From Macrocystis pyrifera (taxonomy: Eukaryota > Sar > Phaeophyceae > Laminariales > Laminariaceae), in the NCBI GenBank assembly GCA_031763025.1, contig JASSKH010000038.1, positions 2,149,001-2,213,000 on the forward strand: a stretch of DNA of 64,000 nucleotides, given 5' to 3'. Positions 55,971-64,000 of the stretch are shown here, piece after piece. The position numbers and the translations under genes were made by a program. The notes under the pieces were generated by a model. It worked only from the letters and a program-made list of their open reading frames with translations, had not been told where the DNA came from and ran no database searches. Each line of letters opens with the position of its first letter. The stretch's first letter is position 1.

Positions 55971-57680
55971 TAAACGGCCGGCGGGGGGGGGAAACTACAC
56001 CAAGACTCTAGCCAATACCTCTTCTACAGGAAAATGCTGGAACAGCAGCGCCGCCTTCGGGTGCAGCGGACAGGCGGAGCGAGGATCGCATAGAGATTCA
56101 TTCATCGTGCGGTACCCTAACCCAGGAATCGACCTGTCGTTCTGGAAGTGGCCTTGAGCGCCACCTCTGCGCCAAATGCCTCTTCACTTCGATGGATAGT
56201 TCGCCTCCATCCGTGTGCCTATAAAGTGACACACGACAGCCCCGGGGGTCGCAAGGAGTCAAGACACTCGTCCACCCAAGCTAAACTCGGCCGAACCTGG
56301 GATCGAGACTGCTGCTCGTCGTTCAACCTCGACGGAGCCAGCCGCAAGAACGGGAGTGAATGAGCACGAGCTGCCACGTACATGCCTCAGAAGTCAGAGA
56401 ACAGCACCGAGCGGCGCCCAGAGCAGCGTAGGTAGGTCCTTAGACAGTGTCGCTGGACGTGTCTACCTTGTTTGGTGCCCTGCCTCCGCGGCACTCGCCA
56501 CTAATGTCAAAGGAATAATCCAAACTGAAAAAAAAGGAAACCCCCCAGAGAGATCCACCACGACGACATCTCCTACTACACCGTCGAATAGATCCCCCTA
56601 TGTTTTTTCTTGGCGTCACTCACGCCGTTCTCTAAGTTATCGAACGTGCCCTCCGCGATCCGAGGACTCTTCCGAACAAAAACCGGCATAATCATCATAT
56701 TGGTACCTCGCATCACTGCGACTGCTCACGGTCCACGGCAACTGTTCAACCATCGTAGGAGCACAGTTGATGAGAAGGCACAACGCCAACCGAGGATCCG
56801 CGTTCCACTTCAGCTTCAACAAGGATCTATTGAAGACCGAACACGAAAATACAATCGATCGGATGCCGAAAGCTGTCTTGCCTGTTGTCGCGCGCGGTAA
56901 AGGCGTTAGCGGTGCGATGTCAACAGCTACGGTTGCGCACCCTCACGCGGGGGTTTCGCGGCGAGCTGTGGAGGCTCGCGCACAGCCGAAGGTAAATACC
57001 TTTTGTTCCGCTTCAGTTTATCTTGTTCGTCCTTCCACTCCTTTTACAGCTGCAGAAACGATTCAAGCACAAATTCCAGGTCCCTGACCACGAATGCAAA
57101 AACGGTCCAACGCTAGTGGAAGCCGGTTTGGCCCCGGAAAGCCGACATATCTCAAGGGGCTCATAAGGGCCCTCGGCTGCAGCACCGTCCAGCTTATCGA
57201 AGAGTGAGACAATAAGAGCGCAGTAAACCATGCTTACGCTCGCCCCTGCGGAATCACCGACATCTGCAAACCGATACGCAGATAGCACCAAAATACTACT
57301 GTATAACGAAACAAGGCACCCACCCCTGCATTTTATCAAAGCTTCGAGGCGAACACGCTATTCATTATTCACAGGAGACCGCCGTTTGACACCCTGACTG
57401 ACCACCCCCATTCACTAAAACTAGTACAATAAGCCCTAAAAGAGGTATCCAGTCGCGCCCGAGAAAACCGGTCTCCTACCGTATTTCCGTCCTGGCCGTA
57501 AAAACAAACAAAATGCAACCGGTCAAGCCAGCACAACCAAGCGAGACCAACGCAGAAGCCTTGCATTTGCCCACCGCTTCCCCGACTTAACCCCTGCTAC
57601 CAACACTTTGGCGAAACCAGTTAACCCCAATTTCCGGTGCTTAGACCCCAAACACTATGAGAAAAATATGTAACCACTCT
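55971..57680. other. Unassigned sequence
   Basis: Several open frames on both strands (56148-57087 plus, 57013-57566 minus) have no recognised domain. Some may be decayed parts of the copia element at 55.4-56.0 kb. Confidence 0.25.
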
Positions 57681-57765
57681 ATCCACGAATATAGGGACAT
57701 TTTTTATAATAACATCCAATCAAAACGGTCCCTATATATAGGGACATAATGGTAGGGGTTAACAA
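57679..57765. repeat. Palindromic TATAGGGACA cluster
   Basis: ATATAGGGACATTTTT, then GGTCCCTATATATAGGGACA: an 18-base near-perfect palindrome preceded by a half copy. Confidence 0.6.
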
Positions 57766-58395
57766 AACCTGCACACCGTAATGGCAAGCACGAAGGCAAG
57801 CATCAGACAACCCATCTGGGGGCTTCAGAGGGGGAAGCATGTCGAAAATAAATGCCCACAATACAGCATCGGGTCCGCGAAGCCGTGCGGGGTGCGCTGG
57901 GGTAGGAGATGTTTGCGGGGTGAACCGTGAGGAAAACGTGCGACACGCAAGCAGCTTGATGATGTCCGAACTGCTGCCCGTTTTTCCTGGACGGTCGGTT
58001 GCGAACGCCGACCGCGCTCGTCGTGTTCGTTGTCGTTGAGCACGGGTCCCAAGAAGATCAAAGATCAAAAACAACTACACAGCGGTCATAGCACGCACGG
58101 AGACAAAAACGTCATGAAAGAAACACAAACACCAGCCACCGACGAAACGAAGTCAACTACCAACTACTGCTACACTGTGTTCGTGAAGGCTTTACAGCCG
58201 CTTGCCCCGCAAGAAAAAAGCACAATTAGTTTTGGTGCTTGTTTTTTTTTTGCCGACGGGACTGTTTTTAGCCAGTTTGTTTTGAACGCGGGCCAGATTT
58301 CCGCGAAAAATGAGCTGATGTGAAAACACCGTCATCACCCTCATGCGAACACACCATGATCATCAAAAGCAACACGAGGTAAGGCCATACAAACC
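57766..58395. other. Unassigned sequence
   Basis: Competing frames (57679-58074 minus, 58030-58323 plus) give no recognised product. Confidence 0.25.
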
Positions 58396-58672
58396 GCGAG
58401 AACCTCGCCGGAAAACACATTTTCAATGGCACCTGGAATTCGCGTCCTGCTGACTCTCCGCGTTCACTGGACTCTGCCTCCCACTGCTTCACCAGCCTGT
58501 CAGCTTTTCCGCCGGGATCTTCACGCCACTCCCGCGCCCACTCCCCCCAGTCCTGCCCGTCTACCGTCGTCTCGGGCAGCATCCCCCGGACGGCGTCAGC
58601 GGAAGCGCCTCGAGAAGGAGATCCAACGACTTGAGCCCCGGAGCCCTGTTTGAAACGTTTCATTTTTTTCAT
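58268..58672 (-). CDS. Hypothetical small membrane-anchored protein
   Basis: Minus-strand 134-codon frame. The N-terminal 70 residues are hydrophilic and look genuinely coding (TTVDGQDWGEWAREWREDPG, GKADRLVKQWEAESSERGES), followed by RFVWPYLVLLLMIMV, a hydrophobic segment that could span a membrane, and a short polar tail. A CAG-GTGCCA sequence at about 58425 could be a splice donor; in that case the hydrophobic part would be intronic. No family is recognised. The A/T-rich run upstream offers no clear promoter. Confidence 0.35.
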   Translation of the reverse strand: MKKMKRFKQGSGAQVVGSPSRGASADAVRGMLPETTVDGQDWGEWAREWREDPGGKADRLVKQWEAESSERGESAGREFQVPLKMCFPARFSRFVWPYLVLLLMIMVCSHEGDDGVFTSAHFSRKSGPRSKQTG

Positions 58673-59361
58673 TTATTTTTTTTTTGCAACACCAAATCAA
58701 CATCGATCGGTAAGCAGGTTGCAAGCAAGCGTCTTCGTTTTTCATGGGGGGTTTTGGTTGGTGCAATGGTTGTTGTATTAGCTGGGGGGGTTCTCTGCGG
58801 GTGTGGGAAGCGCTGCTGTTTGTTTGGTTTATTTTGTCCGGGTGGTGAAGAATCGTGCTTAATTATATAGAATACCTAATACTCAAGCTCAGATTATACG
58901 CGTAGGTAGTTAAACTACACCAGCTGTGAGTTCGACGTTGTTTTCTTTGTCGCGTGGTGTGTTCGATGTTTTCCCGTCGAAAACATGAGTTCCAGATACG
59001 GGATTTCATCTATTTTGTTCGTTAGGGTTGTGCATGTTTGGTTTGTTCGGTCGGTCGGTTGGTTGTTCGTTTGTTAATTCAAACTCGGCTGTGAGGTCGA
59101 TAAATTTCGATCGAAATCCGTTTATTGCGAGTTGCGGGTGATGCTCCGGCTATGCGCAATATGACACATTACAGTAGCAAGTAGGGTATGACCTCGTGAA
59201 GGATCCAGGATACAGATCGGTGACTCCCCTGGGTGAAGGTACAGTGCCGGGTCAACAGTCAACAGAGCGACGACATAAAAAACGGCCAACCTACAATCAT
59301 CCTGCGCACGACGACTCTACAACTGTCGTTGGGGGGGACAACATCTGACGGTTTTTGGTAT
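58673..59361. other. Gene-free stretch, unassigned
   Basis: It has T-rich runs and a GGTCGGTCGGTTGGTTGTTC simple stretch at about 59049. No gene is seen. Confidence 0.4.
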
Positions 59362-59535
59362 GCAACGTGTTGTTGTGTTCTGGTACCCGGTATGTTGGCG
59401 TTTCACTCGCTTTATGTACCCAATTAATTGCGTTTGCTTTTGTGATTTTGCTTTTCTGCCTCACATTCTGTGACCACAGAAAATGCATCTCTCTAGGACG
59501 AAGAATCAGCACGGACACAGGGCGTACTGATGTAC
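59362..59535 (-). repeat. Dispersed repeat R4, copy 2
   Basis: Reverse-complement match to 21880-22045, including TACCCGGTA, GACCACAGAAAATG, ATCTCTCTAGGACG and ACGGACACAGGGCGTAC. Confidence 0.65.
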
Positions 59536-60848
59536 CTAGGAAGAATGGTTCAATATGAGGACAACACAGGCACAATGAGCTCGATCGCTATTACTGCTGT
59601 GGACTGCAGCTATTAGTACGATAGGTCATGATGCCCTCTCCGTATGTGCAGGTCAGCAGAGATGCAGCCTAGGCATGAAGTACCCGGGTCATGTAGCCTA
59701 CCGTTCATGCAGGTGGTGTAATACCGGTACACCCTACCTGGTATGCGTCATGCGAGTCGTGGGGATGGCGTTCGTCGTTTGTTTGTCCTTACGATCGCGC
59801 GTGTTGATTGTTTGTTATAAGGATAGTGTTCCATGTTTCTGGTCGGGGTGGTGTTGCTTTTGTTGTGTGCATTTTTTTCTTGTCGACATGTGCTGCCCGT
59901 TGCCTTGGGCGCCGTGGTATTCGTTGTTTCGGTCAGGGTGGTGTTGACGCCTGTACTGCTGCTGTTGGGTAGCGACGGATACCAGGTATCGGGTGGCGTG
60001 TTACCTTGCAGATGCTGGCGTAGGTAATCTTGCCGCATTCCAAAGCACGCGGAGAGTAGTGACAGCAAGGCCATCCATACCCGATCCTATGTTCGTGCCC
60101 TCGCTGGGTGTTGCTTGCCGGTGGCGTATAACACGGAATGCACGACATATGATACCAGTACCTGGTACCTGGTACTTGGTACTTGGGACAACAATGTAAT
60201 GGTACGTATGATACAAGAATTCGAAATATTGCTACAGCGACACATGTGAAGGGGGCGCGCCGGCCGCCTTATAACCATGTAATATAACACTAACCGTACG
60301 TACCACCGATCGGAGGTTCGGAGGGGAGGGGGGAAAAGGAAACTGACCTCGCCGGGGGGGGTAAAGACGTGTACCGGTGTATAATAAGATACCAGCGTGG
60401 AAGAGCAGTACTGATGTACGAACCTGGTACCAGGTGCCCTCCAGGGGTATACTCGTACCTGGGAGTGAAGCATACCTTTGCATGGTTGACTCTACGAGCC
60501 TTGATGGATGCATGATACGGAGGCGGACAAGAACGAGCACGTTCAGTCTGACATCACACGTTCAACATTGTTTACGTTGCTCGTGTTTGTTCGCCGGCCC
60601 ACCGTACGCGTGGAGCACTTCTCTTGCCTGCCTGGTACAGCAGTAACATCGGGTTACATATCAGGTATCCGAGATTATCGACCTCGCCGGTATGAAAACA
60701 CGTGACTGAACTCATAATGAACCGCTGTATTATACCAGGTACAATCATACGATACGACCACATGACGTTGATGCTGCTGCTGCAATCTGAGTCGTCCGCA
60801 ACAGCCAAAACGCACAGCACTACACTTGAAACAGGCAGGCAGCCTCAC
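59536..60848. other. Non-coding stretch dense in TACCAGGTA-type sites
   Basis: Perfect TACCAGGTA/TACCTGGTA sites occur at 59735, 59980, 60159, 60166 and 60733, plus near matches such as CCTGGTACCAGGTGCC at about 60425. GTACCTGGTACC strings form short palindromes. A G/C run lies at about 60350. No gene is recognised, though this could be intron of the leftward gene starting at 61160. Confidence 0.5.
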
Positions 60849-61160
60849 CTCGCCAGATACGACTTGCCAGTCCCCGTCCAGCCCCATACCCGCCCCTGCA
60901 CCGCCTTCCTTGGTCTCGTCCTCGGGAGCCGATTGGGGCGCACATTGTTGTCGTGGTAAGTGCTGCTGTTGTTGCAGTGAACGACTCCGGCTCGTGGTAG
61001 GCGAGGCAACAGCGACGCCCAGTGATGGAGGGGCTGCTATCGATGCAGAGCTTCTGACCAGAGGGCAGACAAAAGCACACGACCAGTATATACGCGCGAG
61101 AGAGACTAGAAGCACAAGGGCTCGCCTAGTTTCCGTGGATGCTCCCATCCTGTGCCCCAT
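60849..61160 (-). CDS. First exon of putative plastid-targeted protein
   Basis: ATG at 61160 on the minus strand opens 104 codons that end exactly at a GAG-GTGAGG donor (exon end 60849, phase 0). The N-terminus has a basic start, a hydrophobic core (RRALVLLVSLARIYWS) and then CAFVCPLVRSSASIAAPP. A hydrophobic signal followed by an (A/C)-A-F junction and a Ser/Ala-rich, positively charged stretch is the bipartite leader of stramenopile plastid proteins. A Gln run (SLQQQQHLPRQQ) and an acidic/Gly linker follow. The mature domain would lie in downstream exons, which I could not define, so the function is unknown. The gene is divergent to the exon at 61894. Confidence 0.4.
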
Positions 61161-61893
61161 ATCGGGGTGCTGTGCTGTTTGCCCGCTGCTGTTGCTCTGT
61201 CTGTGGGCTGTGTTTGAAGGTTTGAAGGGAAAAGGGGGTTTCCTATACTGAAGACATTATGGTATGCAGGACTGTCGGAATTGGCCAATGAAAATGCCTT
61301 GCCTTCTGCGTTCACGCCACGTAAGGGCAGCTGCCTAGTCCATGAAGCCAAAAATCTGGAAATACCCCGTCTGCAACCGAGATGACACAGGAGGTGTCAT
61401 TTTCGTAAATAGTGTATAGAGTCGAAAGCGAAAGCCAGGCAAGCATCCTGCCGCGCGAGCAACCGCACGCATCACACCCCCCAGGAGGACCAAGACCCGG
61501 CAGCAGACATCGGAATTGATGCTCATGATCAAGGGATTTCCTGGTTGCCTGGCCCACCGAGGAAACTAATTTCTCTCAAGAATTTCTCCATAATTTGAAG
61601 GCGAAAAACTAACAGAAGTTTGGCAGGGTCGCCCAAGCTTGCTCGGGATCATGAGGCTTCGAGCGTCTCCTGTGTTGCTAGGGGGCGCTTCGCTCTTGTC
61701 CATGGGCATGCCAGGGACCCAGGGGCTTCTGCCGGGGCTCTCGGCGCCGCATCGGCTCAATCGGGCGCCGTCGTCGTCGTCGCGATCGCACCACCGCAGA
61801 AGCTCGGCCGGTTGTCTTTGCAAGCGAACCTTGGCTGTTGGTTGTGGTCGTTTCTCCAACACCAAAAGCCACGGCACTAACGCTAACAACGCT
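61161..61893. other. Intergenic region between divergent exons
   Basis: About 0.7 kb separates two candidate starts that point away from each other, so it may contain a shared promoter. No TATA or other element is convincing. A competing plus-strand frame begins at the ATG at 61651 with a signal-like MRLRASPVLLGGASLLSMGM; it could be the true start if a frameshift or intron follows. Confidence 0.35.
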
Positions 61894-62473
61894 CATGGCC
61901 GTATCTACAATGCGGCTACGACTACACCAGCGGCAGGATCAGCAACAACAACAGTTGCACTCAGCATGCGAACGACCTGCGACCCCCACATCCACCACCA
62001 CCGCAAACCGCATCCACCACCAGGAACAACCTGCCGCGGCCGCCGCCGCCGCCGCCGCAGCAGCAGCAGCAGCAGCAACAGCAACAGCCTCGAAAACAAG
62101 CAGTGCCCTCCGCAGAAAGCATGCAGAGCCACAGCACCAGCACCAGCACCACCGTCCCTCAAAATCTAGGTCCGAGCAGTTTTCCCGACCGAGAGCAATC
62201 AACCGCAGACACGCAGGGCGGGCTGTTTTAGAAATCTCGACATCGGTAGGCGGGGCAAGCGGGGGCGGGGACGGGGGCGGGAAGGCGGCAGCGAAGGCGC
62301 TAGCAGCAGCCTCTAGGGCCAGGCGAGGGGGGAGCCGAGCTGTTAGGGGTGGGGGCGTCGTCGAGCTTGAGGTGGGGGGGGGCGGCGAGGAGGAGGAGGC
62401 AGGAGGGCGAGAGAGGAGGATCGGCGGGGTGGTGGGGGTGGGGAGTCATTCGGTATTTCAGAACTTGAGAGAG
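61894..62473 (+). CDS. Hypothetical Gln/Ala/Gly-rich protein, 5' exon
   Basis: From ATG at 61894 the frame gives about 193 codons to a GAG-GTGAGT donor (GT at 62474-62475), after which the frame soon stops. Content in order: RQDQQQQQLHSACE, a 15-residue Ala run (62034-62080), a His/Gln patch (PQHQHQHHRPSKSRSEQF), a basic segment (RAINRRHAGRAVLEISTSVG), a Gly-rich stretch, KAAAKALAAASRARRGG, then VVELEVGGGGEEEEAGGRER. All three plus frames are open here because of triplet repeats, so the frame choice rests on the donor and on sensible repeat residues. No domain is recognised. Confidence 0.35.
62030..62095 (+). repeat. GCC/CAG triplet repeat
   Basis: GCCGCCGCC units switch to GCAGCAGCAGC and then AACAGC units. 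It encodes the Ala run in the chosen frame. Confidence 0.8.
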
Positions 62474-62509
62474 GTGAGTGCGGGAGTCAAAACAGCAGTA
62501 CAGCAGTAG

Positions 62510-63012
62510 TACAAGTATTATACATAAAAGGTTCCAGGTCGTATAACTTTATCATGTGTAGAGGAGAGATCAAGTTAGCAGTGTGCTTGTGGCGGGTTTG
62601 TTTTCACTTGTTTCTAGAACTTGTACTATTAATTAGTACGAACAGCAGTAATAATAGTACGAGTATTAATAGCCGCGTTGGGTGTTACATTGGCCTGACC
62701 TGTTGAGCGTTGTACGACGAAAAGCGTATTCTGTCCGCACGGCAAGTTGCCTGGCGCAGCAGCATTATGCATGTAGACGTCGAAGTGCACTCGTACACGT
62801 ACTCGTACAGCAGTTGTTACACGTTGGGACAAATATTAATACTCGAAAACGTGGCTGACAAACTGTACAGGTATGCAAGGTTCGTGACGCCAACTTGTAT
62901 TTTAGAGTAGTAGGTCCACGACACCTATAACCCAGACGGACCCAGCGTGAGTTGAGCTGACTTGTAGACGCGACGCGACAGCAGCACCACCACCACCAGC
63001 AGCATCAGTTAA
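62510..63012. other. Probable intron or intergenic AT-rich sequence
   Basis: GTAGTAC, GTACTCGTAC and ATTAATAGTACG-type words recur (62505-62660, 62780-62815). No gene is recognised. Confidence 0.35.
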
Positions 63013-63090
63013 CTGCAGACTAGTTTTGGGGACAAACCACTCAAATTCTAAGTGGCTTATCTTCCAAAGGGGACTGCGGCCCTAAAAGGG
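63013..63090. mobile_element. MITE M2, copy 3, degenerate
   Basis: TTAA at 63009-63012, then CTGCAGACTAGTTTTGGGGA, CAAACCACTC and the right end GACTGCGGCCCTAAAAGGG followed by TTTA. The central hairpin is decayed. Confidence 0.6.
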
Positions 63091-63364
63091 TTTACGAGCT
63101 GGAAGTCAAAAAGTCAAAACCGACCCACCTTCCCCGAAAACATTTATTATGTATAGTAGTATAAACGAACATTGCGACAGACCCCATTTTGCGGCATTAG
63201 TGCCCGCCTACCCTACGAGACCGAACGAATCACACATTGGTTCCGCGGTTCGGCCAAAGCTCAAGGTTACCATACGCAGACGCAAGCCGCGCCGCGACAC
63301 CAACAAAACAAGAAACACCTGTCAGCTTCCTATGAACACTTTCCTGGTCTGCGAGTACATACCT

Positions 63365-64000
63365 AAGTTACTCGTACAAGTGTGTTAAAACCCTCCATCC
63401 CCACCACACCGCCACTACTCTGTACAACTCCCTGTGTAATGCGGCGGGACTATCGAGGCCCAGTTACTCGTGTAAAGTTGTTAAAAACATGTCCATTCCC
63501 ACCACCACGGCCACCACTCTGTACAACTCCTTGTGTACCTGCCTCATCAGAGCGTGGTGGGAATAGGGATTGCCAAGGCTCAGTCACTTGTTCGTGAAAG
63601 GCTGTGCTCTTCACACCCTCCATCCTCCAACACCATCACTCCCGCCACCACCGCCAGCACTCTGTACAACTCTCCCTGTGTGTGTACCTCGTCGAATATG
63701 GCGGGATTTGGGATTGCGTAGGATCAAGTCACTCGTGCAAGGTTGTGCTCTATCCCTCCATCCTCACCGCCGCCACCAACACCGCCGCCACCGACACCGC
63801 CACCACTCTGTAGAACTCCCTGTGTCGGTTACCTCATGAGAGTGTGGCGGAATGTCTTGTTCTTTCTGGTGCCTACCGACCTGACCTACTACTGTACCTA
63901 TATGCCTCGCACCCATTTTTCCCGTAGAATATTATGCCCTAACCTTCCGTACCCACCACAATCTCCGCCGCCACCGCCACCGCCACCGCCACCACTATAT
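63365..64000 (+). repeat. Diverged tandem repeat running off window edge
   Basis: TGTACAACTCCCTGTGT boxes occur at 63421, 63520, 63663 and (TGTAGAACTCC) 63809, each preceded by a CCACC/CCGCC triplet tract and followed by TACCTC...GCGGGA...CACTCGTG. Spacing is 99, 143 and 146 bases. The last CACCGCCGCCACC tract continues to the window end. Confidence 0.75.

Noticed and set aside
1..64000. rRNA or tRNA genes
   Set aside because: I scanned for tRNA T-arm and A/B-box-like signatures and rRNA cores and found none. GGGTTTGAGCCCC at 38666-38678 is LTR-adjacent and has no cloverleaf around it.

Overview
The window is eukaryotic nuclear DNA, mostly repetitive and gene-poor. No prokaryotic operon layout, rRNA or tRNA is visible. 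Indications of a photosynthetic stramenopile, possibly a brown alga, are: copia polyproteins with oomycete/algal-style protease tails, TTAGGG-type telomere-like tracts, long polypyrimidine tracts before a probable splice acceptor, Ala/Gln/Gly-rich coding exons, and one first exon whose leader resembles a stramenopile plastid-targeting peptide (hydrophobic segment then CAF). The lineage is an inference, not a proof.

Layout. 0-15 kb: degenerate dispersed repeats, including a fold-back element at 3.6-4.2 kb, a CATGG-rich block with a telomere-like tract at 5.6-6.2 kb, two copies of a roughly 450-bp repeat at 6.7 and 11.35 kb, a broken copia Gag at 9.8-10.6 kb, and a 20-bp minisatellite at 12.7 kb. 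15-19 kb: wrecked coding sequence, including a tyrosine-recombinase gene (17.26-17.91 kb, minus strand) with at least two frameshifts. 19.0-34.1 kb: a large satellite domain in three tiers (81-bp, about 155-bp and about 330-bp periods) sharing one 18-bp box, interrupted by 3.4 kb of unrelated repeat-rich DNA at 20.5-23.9 kb. 34.4-39.3 kb: a minus-strand copia retrotransposon with two LTRs, a decayed protease-integrase-RT-RNase H region and an unexplained ORF after RNase H. 39-51 kb: mostly non-coding DNA with MITEs, a copia protease fragment at 43.7-44.4 kb, and a second CATGG block joined to a TTAGGG-like tract at 46.8-48.6 kb. 51-64 kb: the most gene-like part. It has a minus-strand GVA-motif exon (51.9-52.8 kb) behind a purine/pyrimidine-asymmetric tract, a copia RNase H fragment (55.4-56.0 kb), a small membrane-protein-like ORF (58.3-58.7 kb), and a head-to-head pair of candidate first exons (60.85-61.16 kb minus, 61.9-62.5 kb plus). 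A tandem repeat runs off the right edge.

No intact pathway or operon is present. The selfish elements explain most recognisable coding sequence: at least four copia loci, one tyrosine-recombinase element, a TA-flanked MITE family with six copies, a TTAA-flanked piggyBac-type MITE family with three copies, and a 190-bp TIR element. The most notable structures are the three-tier satellite, whose B half also occurs once outside the arrays, the large excess of the 9-mer TACCAGGTA, and the recurrent pairing of CATGG blocks with telomere-like DNA. All reading-frame and repeat alignments were done by eye.
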